Shown: positions 27,160 through 36,304 of the stretch, piece after piece
How the letters are laid out: each line of letters begins with the position of its first letter
Numbering within the stretch: position 1 is the first letter of the stretch
Assembly (NCBI GenBank): GCA_013177855.1
Contig: JABLYA010000006.1
Coordinates: 62,001 to 126,000 of the forward strand
Direction of reading: 5' to 3'
Length of the DNA stretch: 64,000 nt
Origin: Ignavibacteria bacterium
GTDB lineage: Bacteria > Bacteroidota > Ignavibacteria > Ch128b
The notes under the pieces: generated by a model
Seen by the model: the letters and a program-made list of their open reading frames with translations, nothing else
Told to the model about the DNA's origin: nothing
The model's database searches: none
Made by a program: the position numbers and the translations under genes

Positions 27160-28206
27160 ATGGATTTGAATAAAGATTATTATAAAATACTAGGTGTTAC
27201 CAAAACTTCTTCATCTAATGACATAAAAAATGCTTATAAAAAATTAGTAAAAATGTATCACCCAGATTTGAATAAAAATAATTCTGATGATAAAATAAAA
27301 GAAATAAATATCGCATATTCTGTTCTTAGTGATGAAACAACAAAAAAACAATATGATACACAAAGTCCTTACGGAAAATCATACAATCCAAATCCATTTG
27401 AACATGTTGGTGGTATTTATGAGATTTTTAATGTTTTCTTTGGTAATGATCTATTTTCACAAAGTAGAAATCCATTTGGTTCTTTTTTTCACGGTGGAAA
27501 AAATGAATATAAAGAATTCCATGAAAATCTTGATATTACAATAAATTTAATTGTTACATTGAATGATGTTTATAAAGGTAAACCAATCAAAGTATCATAC
27601 AAGAGATTTGTTCATTGTGAAACTTGTAAAGGAACTGGTTTTGACCCAAAAAGCGAATCTTATGAATGTGAAATATGTGGTGGTATAGGGAAAGATAATT
27701 TAGGTAGAAAATGTGAATATTGCCAAGGAGTTGGAAAAATTTATTCTATGCCTTGTGGTTTTTGTAATGGTGAAAAAATTGTATTGAGAGATGCAGAATT
27801 TAATATAACTAATGTAGAAAATATAAGGGCGTCAGAAGATAAATATTTAAGAAGTTTTGGACATCAATCCAAATATTTTAGAGAAAAGAAAGGTGATTTA
27901 AAATTAAAAATTATATACCAAGAAGTTAATAAATATAAAATTATTGATAATAAACTATATTATAATTTAGACCTTCATTACGAAGATGCTATCAAAGGAT
28001 TTAAATATGAATATAAATTATTAGATGATAGCAAAATCAAAGTTTCTATACCAGAAAAAACAAAAGATGGTGATATTATAAGATTGAAAGGAAAAGGTCT
28101 TATTTTAGACATAAAAGGCAATAGAGACGACCTATATATTAAGATAAATATTATAATAGATTACAAAAGACTTCAAAAAAATCTTGAAGTAAAATTTAAT
28201 ATATAA
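27160..28206 (+). CDS. Phage DnaJ-like co-chaperone, 348 aa
   Basis: J domain at residues 1-68 with the HPD motif (MYHPDLNK) and YYKILGV start. No long Gly/Phe region, then a zinc-binding domain with four CxxC repeats (CETCKGTG, CEICGGIG, CEYCQGVG, CGFCNGEK; about residues 150-205) and a C-terminal substrate-binding domain. It is more diverged and AT-rich than the second DnaJ at 41.5 kb and uses the same codons as neighbouring phage genes, so it is a resident phage gene. It probably recruits host DnaK for virion or replication-complex assembly. Confidence 0.9.
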   Translation: MDLNKDYYKILGVTKTSSSNDIKNAYKKLVKMYHPDLNKNNSDDKIKEINIAYSVLSDETTKKQYDTQSPYGKSYNPNPFEHVGGIYEIFNVFFGNDLFSQSRNPFGSFFHGGKNEYKEFHENLDITINLIVTLNDVYKGKPIKVSYKRFVHCETCKGTGFDPKSESYECEICGGIGKDNLGRKCEYCQGVGKIYSMPCGFCNGEKIVLRDAEFNITNVENIRASEDKYLRSFGHQSKYFREKKGDLKLKIIYQEVNKYKIIDNKLYYNLDLHYEDAIKGFKYEYKLLDDSKIKVSIPEKTKDGDIIRLKGKGLILDIKGNRDDLYIKINIIIDYKRLQKNLEVKFNI

Positions 28207-28211
28207 TTAAT

Positions 28212-29646
28212 ATGAAAAATTATAACAATTTCATTTAGAAAAAATCATTCGAAAAGAAAACATAGATGTAATTTATAATAAATATTATAAAAACATTGAT
28301 TATGATATATTTAAAGAAATTATTTCATCAGATCCAACATCTTGGATAGATGGAAATCTTTATTTTGGTAAATATTGTAAGTGGCTTTTAAACCTTTATA
28401 AATCAAATAAATTAAAATTGGAAGACCTTTATAAAGTAAAAGATTACATAGAACTATTTAATAAACAATCTGTTAGAAATAAATTGCCAGTTAATAAAAG
28501 AGATATAAATTTATATGATTCACTAGGTGAATTAGCAAAAACCATAGAACCTTTTAAAGAAAGTGAAGAAATTTTAAGCAGAAGTGAGATAAAAGATAAA
28601 AATTTTGTAAAGGAGTTTAAAAATTTTAATTTATATATTCCTAGAACATATGAAGATTCATGCATTCTTGGTAAAGGAACTGAATGGTGTACAGCCACAG
28701 AAAAACCTCTAAATGGTATAAAAAATATCATAAACCTGGAAGAGAATTACTTATATTCATTTCTAAAACAGATTCAAAAGAAAAATACCAACTTCATTTA
28801 AGATCAAAACAATTCATGGATAAATTTGACAATGAAGTAAATTTAAAAACATTTTTAAATAAAAATGAAGATATAAAAGATTGGTTGTTAAATAATTATA
28901 ATAAAGAATATGGAAAATATTTTAATGAAAATTCTATCACATGGGGAAAAAACACACTAATAGACTCACCAAAAATAGTTGAAGGCGATTTTGATTGTTC
29001 TTATAATCAATTAACTTCATTGGAAGGTGCTCCAGAAAAAGTTGAAGGTGATTTTAATTGTTCTAATAATCAATTAACTTCATTGGAAGGTGCTCCAGAA
29101 AAGGTTGAAGGTGATTTTTATTGTAATAATAATCAATTAATTTCATTGGAAGGTGCTCCAGAAATAGTTGAAGGTGGTTTTTATTGTTATAATAATAAAT
29201 TAATTTCATTGGAAGGTACACCAAAAATAGTTGAAGGTAATTTTGATTGTTCTTTTAATCAATTAACTTCATTAGAAGGTGCTCCAGAAAAGGTTGAAGG
29301 TTATTTTGATTGTTCTGATAATCAATTAACTTCATTGGAAGGTGCTCCAAAAATAGTTGAAGGTGATTTTATTTGTTCTTATAATCAATTAATTTTATTA
29401 GAAAGTGCTCCAAAAATAGTTGAAGGTGATTTTATTTGTTCTTATAATCAATTAATTTTATTAGAAGGTGCACCAGAAAAGGTTGAAGGCAATTTTGATT
29501 GTTCTTATAATAAATTAACTTCATTAGAAGGTGCACCAGAAATGGTTGAAGGTGATTTTTATTGTAATAATAATAATTTAACCGAAAAAGATATAGAATG
29601 GTTAAAACAAAATTGTAAAATAAAAGGAAGAATTATATGGAAATAA
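28212..29646 (+). pseudogene. Tagged leucine-rich-repeat protein split by two frameshifts (about 478 aa)
   Basis: ATG at 28212 gives MKNYNNFI then a stop; one added T restores LEKIIRKENID and the frame runs on to about 28720. A second added A lets TEKPLK read into WYKKYHKPGRELLIF and on to 29646. The N-terminal part contains LGKGTEWCTAT, a motif of phage proteins with such repeats. The C-terminal half is about ten repeats of 20-21 residues (core VEGDFDCSYNQLTSLEGAP), a leucine-rich-repeat solenoid. The first eight residues are identical to those of the gene at 36305. Probably a binding protein; target unknown. Confidence 0.75.
28975..29580 (+). repeat. About ten tandem 60-63 bp coding repeats (LRR units)
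   Basis: In-frame DNA repeats encoding VEG-[DN]-F-x-C-[SN]-x-N-[QK]-L-x-[SL]-LEGAP. The copies stay close at DNA level, so the array probably expands or contracts by recombination. Confidence 0.85.
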
Positions 29647-29647
29647 C

Positions 29648-29983
29648 TTAAAATAATGATTGTGATACATCTAAAGAATCATCTGTGTCTTGTTTTTTAT
29701 TAATTATTGTGAAGTCTGGTATTGATCGCCATTGTTTTTCTTCTTGTGGAATATCATCCTTCATAAACATAAATTTATAGTAATAATTTTTACCAAATAT
29801 ATTTCCTATGTTGAACAAACTAAGAAAATTTTTATCAAATTCATATACTCCTAAGAAATTTCTTTTATCTAAGTATTTTGTTTTAGGATTGTTCCTTATT
29901 TCGGCAAATGTTGTATTTATATCAAAAATATAAATAACATCAGACCAACCTAAAACATTTGTAAACACTCTATACTTTTCCAT
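29648..29983 (-). CDS. Hypothetical protein, 111 aa
   Basis: Starts MEKYRVFTNVLGWSDVIYIFD; aromatic-rich, with KYLDKRNFLGVYEFDKNFL in the middle and an acidic Ser-rich tail. It overlaps the upstream membrane-protein gene by 14 bp and converges with the LRR gene, whose stop lies 2 bp away. No family recognised. Confidence 0.55.
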   Translation of the reverse strand: MEKYRVFTNVLGWSDVIYIFDINTTFAEIRNNPKTKYLDKRNFLGVYEFDKNFLSLFNIGNIFGKNYYYKFMFMKDDIPQEEKQWRSIPDFTIINKKQDTDDSLDVSQSLF

Positions 29984-30236
29984 TAATTCTATTTTTTATT
30001 TTATAAAATAAACCAAGACCACTAATACATAATAGACCTGATAACATAGCAACTATTATTAACATCCAAGCACTATATGTTATTATAATTAAAATAATAA
30101 TTATAAACATGGTAATAAACCAATTGAATGTTTTGGTAAGTCTTGAAATAAATTTATTTCGCATATTTATATTATCTGTTTTAACAGATTTCAAAGATTC
30201 ATATGATAAATTTTCTATATTTATCCATTCTTTCAT
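29970..30236 (-). CDS. Small membrane protein with two transmembrane helices, 88 aa
   Basis: Start set at ATG 30236 (MKEWINIENLSYES). An upstream ATG at 30284 would place the start inside the terminator hairpin of the sigma-factor gene. Two adjacent hydrophobic helices cover about residues 38-80 (FITMFIIIILIIITYSAWM, then IIVAMLSGLLCISGLGLFY), with a basic C-terminus. Function unknown; it could affect the host membrane. Confidence 0.6.
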   Translation of the reverse strand: MKEWINIENLSYESLKSVKTDNINMRNKFISRLTKTFNWFITMFIIIILIIITYSAWMLIIVAMLSGLLCISGLGLFYKIKNRINGKV

Positions 30237-30273
30237 GCTATTTATAGTTATAAAAATTAAAAAATGTTTAAAT

Positions 30274-30300
30274 AAAAAAGCCACTTATTAAAAGTGGCTT
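30274..30300 (-). terminator. Terminator after the sigma-factor gene
   Basis: Stem AAGCCACTT/AAGTGGCTT followed in the leftward direction by a run of T; 9 bp after the sigma gene stop. Confidence 0.85.
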
Positions 30301-30308
30301 AGTAAATT

Positions 30309-30908
30309 CTATTCAAGACCGTGTTCGTCTATGTAGGCGAGTTTCTTTTCAACTTTTTTACATATCAATTCACGACCTTTTTTGATTTGTGATTTAACAG
30401 TTGAAAGGTTCAGTTTCAAGTATTCAGAGATTTCATTGTAAGACATATTTTCAATTTCTCTCATAATGAGAACTTGTCTATACTTATGCTGTTTTTCAGG
30501 CATATTGAAAATAGCATCTCTTACGATTTCTGCTTTCTTAGAAATTTCTTTATGTCTCATTATATCATTACTTGTATCATTATAAGGTAAGAATATATTG
30601 ATTGATGCAGAGTTTGATAATTCTCTATCTATAGAAATTAATGGAAGTTTTTGTTTATCATGATAATCTTTTTTAACAAAATTAACTGCAATAGTGTAAA
30701 TCCAAGTATGAACTTGTGATTTTTCACCATTATAGCTATCAATAGCCATTAGCGCTTTAACAAATGCATCGTCAGCAAAATCTTCTGCAATTTCTAAGTC
30801 TTTAGTCCATTTTGATAAATACCAAGTTAACTTTGGCTTTTGGTCTTTGTAGAATTTTTGAAAGTTTATTCCAGTCTTTTGTTCAAATTTTTTTTCAAAA
30901 TGATTCAT
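30309..30908 (-). CDS. Phage sigma-70-family (ECF-like) RNA polymerase sigma factor
   Basis: A 199-residue two-domain sigma factor. Sigma region 2 (about residues 22-90) has AEDFADDAFVKALMAID and the -10-binding WIYTIAVNFVKKDYH block; region 4 (about 135-185) has the helix-turn-helix MSYNEISEYLKLNLSTVKS. Regions 1 and 3 are missing, as in ECF sigma factors. It probably directs host polymerase to a class of phage promoters, likely later genes, because most leftward genes here carry host-type TAnnTTTG elements instead. No anti-sigma gene was recognised. Confidence 0.88.
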   Translation of the reverse strand: MNHFEKKFEQKTGINFQKFYKDQKPKLTWYLSKWTKDLEIAEDFADDAFVKALMAIDSYNGEKSQVHTWIYTIAVNFVKKDYHDKQKLPLISIDRELSNSASINIFLPYNDTSNDIMRHKEISKKAEIVRDAIFNMPEKQHKYRQVLIMREIENMSYNEISEYLKLNLSTVKSQIKKGRELICKKVEKKLAYIDEHGLE

Positions 30909-31045
30909 ATTAATATTATTTTTTATTTTAAATACAACAAGAGTTACAATAGATTTTTTCTATCATTTATAAATTGGTTAAAGACCAAGACTTTAGAAAA
31001 ATAATTGAATATTTTTCATGTAACCTATATTGTACTATATAATAT

Positions 31046-31078
31046 TAAAAAAGTTGCATCGAAATGTAAACTTTTTTA
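31046..31078. terminator. Possible bidirectional terminator in the 31-kb gap
   Basis: Stem AAAAAAGTT/AACTTTTTT with a 13-nt loop, between the sigma gene and the leftward 85-aa gene. Confidence 0.5.
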
Positions 31079-31196
31079 TCCACCTTGACATCTTTTTCAA
31101 TATCAGATTTTTATGAAAGAAAATATATAACGTCATTAAGACTGTCTTGTGACTTTATATAATTTCTTCAATCGTAAATTTTGTTTTTCTGTCATA

Positions 31197-31454
31197 TTAG
31201 AATTTAATTATAGTGTGTGTTTCATTTATTCCATCGTATGTTTCTTGTATAAAGAAGCCACGATTTAGAATTTCTAATTTTACATTAGGTCTTAGTATTT
31301 CGTTATATAAACGTAATACAAATTCACCTTTATTTGCACAATCTTGAATAAGTTCTAAAACCTTTTCAAGTTGTTCTTCGTCTTGTTCTGCCTCATGTTT
31401 TTTATTAATAGTTGTGGCAATGTCTTTTGCTTCTTTTGAAGTAATATTTTTCAT
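31197..31454 (-). CDS. Hypothetical protein, 85 aa
   Basis: Helical N-terminus with an acidic middle (NKKHEAEQDEEQLEKVLELI) and a beta-rich C-terminus (VKLEILNRGFFIQETYDG). It resembles short conserved phage proteins of unknown function. It is separated from the DUF932-like gene upstream by a terminator, so it probably has its own promoter. Confidence 0.6.
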   Translation of the reverse strand: MKNITSKEAKDIATTINKKHEAEQDEEQLEKVLELIQDCANKGEFVLRLYNEILRPNVKLEILNRGFFIQETYDGINETHTIIKF

Positions 31455-31477
31455 ATATTATTAATTTTAAAAAGTTA

Positions 31478-31523
31478 AAAAAAATAGGTGGTGTCATTCT
31501 TATATAAGATTCAACACCACCAT
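31478..31523 (-). terminator. Terminator after the DUF932-like gene
   Basis: Stem GGTGGTGT/ACACCACC with a loop of about 20 nt that can extend the stem, and a T-run on the leftward side. Confidence 0.75.
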
Positions 31524-31529
31524 TAATAA

Positions 31530-32387
31530 TTAAATAAGTTCAAGAATTCTATTAGTTTCTCTTTTAAGAACTGAAGAATCATATGAACGATAAACTTCTG
31601 TCCAACAATTGAGTGCTTTATAAGCAGGCATTTCAATATCAACAAGATTAAATTCAGGACTCAAAAACATATGAGGATTTTTAAGAAGTGCAACCTGTTC
31701 ATCATTCAAATCTGTGAGTTTATCTGTTTGTGAAGTAAGAAGTTTTTTACTAAATGCACGAAGTTTAAGACTTTTATTATCATTTATAACTCCATGTTCA
31801 TCAAGAGCAAATTTACTTGCAAGTTCTTTGAATGATACAAACTTACCAATAAGGTTTTCAATAGTTTCACTTTGTTTACTGATAGACATATCAAAATTTT
31901 CAAGTGATTCTATAAATTCTTTTACCTTATCTGGCATAGTTGATTTAAAATGTTTAGTTCTAAGACTAGAATGTTCATCGTTTACTGCAACAACCATACC
32001 ATTTGAACAAATAAAACGAATGAGTCCTACATTTAGTTGTAGAGCCCTTGATTTATCAGTAGAATTTAGTATGTTGAACATTTTTGAATAACGGTCACCG
32101 TTGATTAGAACTTGTTCACCAATAAGACGAAGTTCCTGTTGACCTTGTGTAATACGAAGTTCGTATTTCTCAGGTAAGAAATAATTTTCAACTTCGTTTA
32201 CGACTTCTTTTGCGAATTTAGGAAAGTCAAACAATTCGTATTTTTCAGTAACAACTGTGTTTGAAATTAAACGATTGTCGTAATGTGTAAGAATGTTATT
32301 TTGGTTTCTTGATAAAACTAGTTTATCAAGTGTGTCAAAAATAGCATTCTTATCATAATCTCTTTGTATTCTTTTTGCACGTGCCAT
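31530..32387 (-). CDS. DUF932-like phage protein, 285 aa
   Basis: Begins MARAKRIQRDYDKNAIFDTL; central part has RLIGEQVLINGDRYSKMFNI, ALQLNVGLIRFICSNGMVV and KFKELASKFAL-like segments of the DUF932 family, found in phages and plasmids. No catalytic site is known. The gene is less AT-rich than its neighbours, has a strong terminator and lies 14 bp downstream of the 99-aa gene, suggesting high or early expression as a two-gene unit. Confidence 0.65.
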   Translation of the reverse strand: MARAKRIQRDYDKNAIFDTLDKLVLSRNQNNILTHYDNRLISNTVVTEKYELFDFPKFAKEVVNEVENYFLPEKYELRITQGQQELRLIGEQVLINGDRYSKMFNILNSTDKSRALQLNVGLIRFICSNGMVVAVNDEHSSLRTKHFKSTMPDKVKEFIESLENFDMSISKQSETIENLIGKFVSFKELASKFALDEHGVINDNKSLKLRAFSKKLLTSQTDKLTDLNDEQVALLKNPHMFLSPEFNLVDIEMPAYKALNCWTEVYRSYDSSVLKRETNRILELI

Positions 32388-32400
32388 ATTTTTAATGAAA

Positions 32401-32700
32401 TTAAACTTTTTTGCTGACTGTTATTATTACTGAAAATTCATCAAAAGATTTCATTTCATCCAATTTAAATTTTACATTATAGTTTGCAACTAAATCTGTT
32501 ACAAGCAATTTATATTTCTTTTTCAAATCTTGAAAACCAAAGCCAATATTGGTAGAGAGTTCTTTTTTAAAATCGTTTCTGTCCAATTTGATTTTAACTT
32601 TATCTTCTGTCGCAAGTTTGTTTTTAATTTGTTCGAAAATTTTTTTTGCTTCAATTTCAGCACTTTTTTCTTTTTCTGTTTTTGTTTTTAAGAATTCCAT
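32401..32700 (-). CDS. Hypothetical Lys/Glu-rich protein, 99 aa
   Basis: Highly charged: N-terminal KTKTEKEKSAEIEAKKIF helix, then KVKIKLDRNDFKKELS and a C-terminal strand-rich part (FSVIITVSKKV). It is first gene of the unit with the DUF932-like gene and follows a TACTTTTG promoter element at 32725. Unknown family. Confidence 0.6.
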   Translation of the reverse strand: MEFLKTKTEKEKSAEIEAKKIFEQIKNKLATEDKVKIKLDRNDFKKELSTNIGFGFQDLKKKYKLLVTDLVANYNVKFKLDEMKSFDEFSVIITVSKKV

Positions 32701-32724
32701 AATATTTGTATTTTAAAATTTATA

Positions 32725-32732
32725 CAAAAGTA
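32725..32732 (-). promoter_or_regulatory. -7 promoter element TACTTTTG
   Basis: TAnnTTTG match 25 bp upstream of the 99-aa gene. Confidence 0.5.
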
Positions 32733-32842
32733 ATAATAATTTTTAGAAATAAAAAATATATCATGAATTTATACCGGTAAAATAAATTATTGTTTATTAA
32801 ATTTAATATATGTAAGTATGAAATTTAATAGATATTATAAAT

Positions 32843-33073
32843 TTGTATAAAATTGATTTTACTTCTTTTGATAATATAATGAGTACACCAAAAGGTGCTT
32901 TAATAAGTACTGTTATAGGTGTTTTAACAATATTATTAAAATACATAATAAGTTTCTTGGTTAAGAAAATAAATAGATTATTAAAATATAAAAAAGTACC
33001 AAGTTTACCAAATCCAGTAGTTCAATCTTTCGAAAATGTAATTAAAGTTTACGAAAACTACTTCAACATTTGA
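32843..33073 (+). CDS. Small protein with one transmembrane helix, 76 aa
   Basis: Begins at TTG 32843 (MYKIDFTSFDNIMSTPKG). An ATG at 32818 (MKFNRYYKF) joins this frame if one T is removed, giving a tag-like N-terminus and a likelier start. The transmembrane helix is about residues 20-38 (ALISTVIGVLTILLKYIISF), followed by a basic cytoplasmic part. The 3' end overlaps the convergent 78-aa gene by 16 bp. Function unknown. Confidence 0.5.
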   Translation: MYKIDFTSFDNIMSTPKGALISTVIGVLTILLKYIISFLVKKINRLLKYKKVPSLPNPVVQSFENVIKVYENYFNI

Positions 33074-33294
33074 TTTCTAAGTTTTATAAGCTCTGGACAA
33101 ATATTCCCTAACGTATTACTCATATTTTCAGTTATTGATTTTATTTTCTTAAACTTAATGTTTTTAGATAAAAAATTATTCTCAGCTTCTTTTTCACTTT
33201 CGCCTGTAACTAAATATTTTTTAGTTTTTTCGATTTCTAAACCTTTGTCATTTTTAAAGGCAAAAGTGACATAAACAACTTCCCAAACCTTCAT
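33058..33294 (-). CDS. Hypothetical protein, 78 aa
   Basis: Starts MKVWEVVYVTFAFKNDKG; strand-rich N-terminus and a Lys-rich middle (EIEKTKKYLVTGESEKEAENNF) like small phage adaptor proteins. No family recognised. Confidence 0.5.
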   Translation of the reverse strand: MKVWEVVYVTFAFKNDKGLEIEKTKKYLVTGESEKEAENNFLSKNIKFKKIKSITENMSNTLGNICPELIKLRNQMLK

Positions 33295-33344
33295 TTAAAT
33301 TGATTTTTTTTTGTATATATTATCTTATAAATTTGTGATTTTTC

Positions 33345-33386
33345 TAAAAAAGAAAAGTGTAATGTTTTTACCACACTTTTCAATTT
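33345..33386 (-). terminator. Terminator after the RlaP-like gene
   Basis: Stem GAAAAGTGT/ACACTTTTC with a 12-nt loop and T-run, just past the stop at 33392. Confidence 0.8.
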
Positions 33387-33391
33387 TAGTT

Positions 33392-34606
33392 TTATAATTT
33401 GTAAAATTCTTTTCTAATCTTTATTAGAAGTTCATTTACAAATTGTTTGTCTACATACTCAGGTAAGTTAGATTGATCAAACAAATTATCAATCAATTCA
33501 ATCTTTCTTTCAGCATCAGAAACCAAAAAATCATAATCCATTTCACCATTTCTGATACTCAATAAATATTCTATGTTTGGTCTGCGAACAATGATGCCTT
33601 TACCTTCACCAATCTCAATAGCCATATCAAGCAAACGATGACAATGCATCATATTTTTAGAATCATAACCTTTACCATGTTTTGCATTATCATTATACCT
33701 TGATTGGTTTCTTTTTTCAACCCATTCCCAGTATTCTTTATAATCTTTGCAATATTGAGTATAACCATCTTTATTGTAAGTGAAATAACATAACATATTA
33801 TTTCTTTCAGATTTTTCAATATGTGACATTCTCAACTCATTTGATGGAAATGAACCATTTTCTGATTCTTTTACAATACCTTTATAGTTAAGAAATTGAC
33901 CACCTTGTAAGCATTTGTTTTTTAACTCATTCCATTCACCAGGTTTAAAAGGTCTTTTCTTAATCTTACCATCTTGTAAAAATAACATATTAGAAAAAGC
34001 ATTACCTATGAATCTATTATGTGCATTAAAATCATAAAACAAACCGTAAAGATCCCGTGCATGAGGTATATTAGCAATACCACAGAATTTTTGATTTAAA
34101 CTATTATCTTCTAAATATTTAATTAAAGGAATAGAATTATAACCAAAATGAACATAAGCAAAATCTAATGGATTCTTACGTTCTTTTTCAATAGGATTAA
34201 CAATTTTTTTGTTAAGACCTCTTGCTTTTTTAATTTGTGCAATAGCGTAACCTGCAAATGAATGTCTACAAATTTTAGAAATAAACTTATCCTTATTTTC
34301 TAAGATAAGGTCATATATAGGATGTTTGTAGGTAATCATTTCTTCTGGTAGATTTAATAACTCAATAATATTTGGGTTGTTAGTTGAAATCAACTCTAGA
34401 AATCTACGAACTTCGTAGTAAACCTGGTCGTTTTTTTCATCGGAAATTTGTTCGATATATCCAAACCCCATAATATCTTCAAGAGGTTGGATATAAACAC
34501 CTTTTTTATCAATGTCTGAGGTAGGAGTTGAAGTTCCATAGGCTTGTGAACCGACAATACCCTCGAAAATAAGCATACCTTTGTTTTTTAAATCTTGAAT
34601 AGTCAT
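33392..34606 (-). CDS. RlaP-type nucleotidyltransferase (DNA polymerase beta superfamily, RNA repair)
   Basis: A 404-residue protein with the nucleotidyltransferase core EGIVGSQAYGTSTPTSDIDKKGV: the GS helix and the D-x-D metal pair (DID). Further RlaP-family blocks are FLELISTNNPNIIELL and a C-terminal MMHCHRLLDMAIEI. RlaP proteins occur beside RNA ligases in predicted RNA-repair operons. A ligase gene lies 3.4 kb upstream at 38.0-38.6 kb and a tRNA cluster at 61 kb, so repair of cleaved tRNA is the likely job. Promoter element at 34695, terminator after the stop. Confidence 0.85.
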   Translation of the reverse strand: MTIQDLKNKGMLIFEGIVGSQAYGTSTPTSDIDKKGVYIQPLEDIMGFGYIEQISDEKNDQVYYEVRRFLELISTNNPNIIELLNLPEEMITYKHPIYDLILENKDKFISKICRHSFAGYAIAQIKKARGLNKKIVNPIEKERKNPLDFAYVHFGYNSIPLIKYLEDNSLNQKFCGIANIPHARDLYGLFYDFNAHNRFIGNAFSNMLFLQDGKIKKRPFKPGEWNELKNKCLQGGQFLNYKGIVKESENGSFPSNELRMSHIEKSERNNMLCYFTYNKDGYTQYCKDYKEYWEWVEKRNQSRYNDNAKHGKGYDSKNMMHCHRLLDMAIEIGEGKGIIVRRPNIEYLLSIRNGEMDYDFLVSDAERKIELIDNLFDQSNLPEYVDKQFVNELLIKIRKEFYKL

Positions 34607-34694
34607 AAAAATTAAATTATTTTGTAAGAAAATTTTGATGTTAATACACTTTAAAGGACACCTACAAGTTTAATGTGCTATAAGAACATGAATA

Positions 34695-34702
34695 CAAAGA
34701 TA
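34695..34702 (-). promoter_or_regulatory. -7 promoter element TATCTTTG
   Basis: TAnnTTTG match about 90 bp upstream of the RlaP-like gene. Confidence 0.45.
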
Positions 34703-34712
34703 AGTTTTAAAT

Positions 34713-35108
34713 TCATTCATTGTAAAATATTATATAGAATTTATCTTTAATTAGTTTCAATTCTTTAAAATTTTGTGTGAATTTTATTTTCACACTTTCT
34801 TTAAATATAGGAAAATCGTTCTTATATGTTTCTGTTGCCAAATCATATGTAAATGAAATTCTATTCAAATCATAACAAGCACTTTCTGGGTATATAAAAT
34901 GATACAATCTTTCTGAAGTTGTACTCCAAAACATATAATATGTAGAGTTTACAAAATCAAAATTTGTATGAGTTTTTATTGTAGCTAATAATGTAGTATC
35001 AACATATAAATCTGCATACTCATAACTAACATAGAGTTTTTCAATGGTTTGTGAGAATGTGTTTAACATTAATAACATCATTAGTAGTGTCATTATATAT
35101 CTTTTCAT
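34713..35108 (-). CDS. Hypothetical exported protein, 131 aa
   Basis: Signal peptide MKRYIMTLLMMLLMLNTFSQ with likely cleavage after residue 19 (FS-Q), a common Bacteroidetes pattern. The mature part is beta-rich with Tyr and Phe (YVSYEYADLYVDTTLL), ending KDKFYIIFYNE. It would enter the periplasm. Possibly host-derived or an envelope-modifying phage protein; no family recognised. Confidence 0.6.
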   Translation of the reverse strand: MKRYIMTLLMMLLMLNTFSQTIEKLYVSYEYADLYVDTTLLATIKTHTNFDFVNSTYYMFWSTTSERLYHFIYPESACYDLNRISFTYDLATETYKNDFPIFKESVKIKFTQNFKELKLIKDKFYIIFYNE

Positions 35109-35217
35109 ATAACAAATATTTGATTATCGTAATTATTAAACTTATCATGTATAATTCATTAAAATATTTTCTAAATTTACCACTTTTTAATTCTAAAAAT
35201 TATCATTAATGTTTGCC

Positions 35218-35920
35218 TTATTTACATTTTTCAATGGCTCTCCTATCATTTTTGGTATTTTCTTTTTTTTTTAGTTTATCACAACATTCATCTTTTACAA
35301 CACAAATATCCATCACTCTGTTGTATTGAATATGTAAGTAAAACCATTTATCCAAACTATGTAATATCTTTCCATTAAAAATACGTTTTATATTCAAAAA
35401 TTAGGTCAAGTTCTTTCCATATTTCATCATACTCACCTTCTACTTTAAGAGCATATCTGAAAATAGGATATTCTTCTAAATATCTTTTATACATTCTTTT
35501 ACTTTTATCAGATTCACCATTTTTTGAATTTGTACCATTAGCTATTCTATCACACAATTTTACAAATTTAGCTAACGGACAAGACCAAATTTTCGGTAAT
35601 GTTTTAAAAAGTATTTCTTTCTTATCCCAACCTCTTTCATTTGAAACACGTAAAACTATTTCAGCAATTCTTTCGTTAAACATTTTTTTTAACATATCAG
35701 GTGTTGTATCTGTATCTTCTACAGAATCATGTAAATAACCAGAACTTATTACATCATCATGTACTTCATCATCAAGCAAATATTTGTACTTATTTATAAT
35801 ACTAACAACATCTTCTAAATGAACAGAATATGGTTTTGTACCATATCTTTGACAATCAGAAGGTTGATTATGTTTTTTAAAAGCATATTCCTTTGCTTTT
35901 TGTATTAAATTTTCTCGCAT
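35218..35920 (-). CDS. HD-domain phosphohydrolase (SpoT/MESH-like), C-terminus affected by a frameshift
   Basis: Residues 1-181 (to the stop at 35375) form an HD domain: KPYSVHLEDVV supplies the first histidine, GYLHDSVEDT the HD pair plus the ED of the (p)ppGpp hydrolase family, and KLCDRIANG the last aspartate. Such phage enzymes may remove (p)ppGpp or act on nucleotides. Near residue 180, removing one base lets the frame run on (GKILHSLDKWFYLHIQYN, then MDICVVKDECCDKL) to 35218, adding about 50 residues. A promoter element lies just upstream at 35943. The hydrolase call is good; the substrate is inferred. Confidence 0.8.
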
Positions 35921-35942
35921 TTTATTTATTTTTTATTTTTTA

Positions 35943-35950
35943 CAAATATA
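35943..35950 (-). promoter_or_regulatory. -7 promoter element TATATTTG
   Basis: TAnnTTTG match 23 bp upstream of the HD-domain gene, with a T-rich tract upstream. Confidence 0.55.
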
Positions 35951-36000
35951 CGATTGAATTTTGAAAAAAAATATTTTTTTACAATATTTTTTTGATGTAA

Positions 36001-36304
36001 TTATTAGACCTTCTAATTTTCTAATATTAATGTTTCTTTTCGTATAAATCTAATAAATTGTGTGTAATAAAGTATAAAATTTAGATAATATATATATATA
36101 TATATATTTTACTTGATAATAAGAATCAAATTTACTAGATTTTTGTCATGAAAAATACAATAGTTGAAAAATTAATATATATAATATAATATGAAATACT
36201 TATTAACATATAATATTTTTTGAATACAGAGTTCATTAAAAACCGAATATAAAACAAAAGAATATGCTAGTATGGATAAATTCAAAATGTATATTAATTA
36301 AAGA
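36001..36304. other. AT-rich non-coding region with TA-repeat
   Basis: Contains an alternating TA run at about 36089-36107. A broken tag-like mini-ORF starts at ATG 36192 (MKYLLTYNIF) and needs two shifts to read on into KTEYKTKEYASMDKF. No other gene seen. It is a divergent intergenic region between the HD gene and the ART-like gene. Confidence 0.35.

Noticed and set aside
28975-29580. Repeat array as CRISPR-like
   Set aside because: In-frame leucine-rich-repeat codons, contiguous with no spacers.
36089-36107. TA-repeat as an origin
   Set aside because: Simple alternating TA in an AT-rich genome; no iterons, DnaA-type boxes or replication gene beside it.
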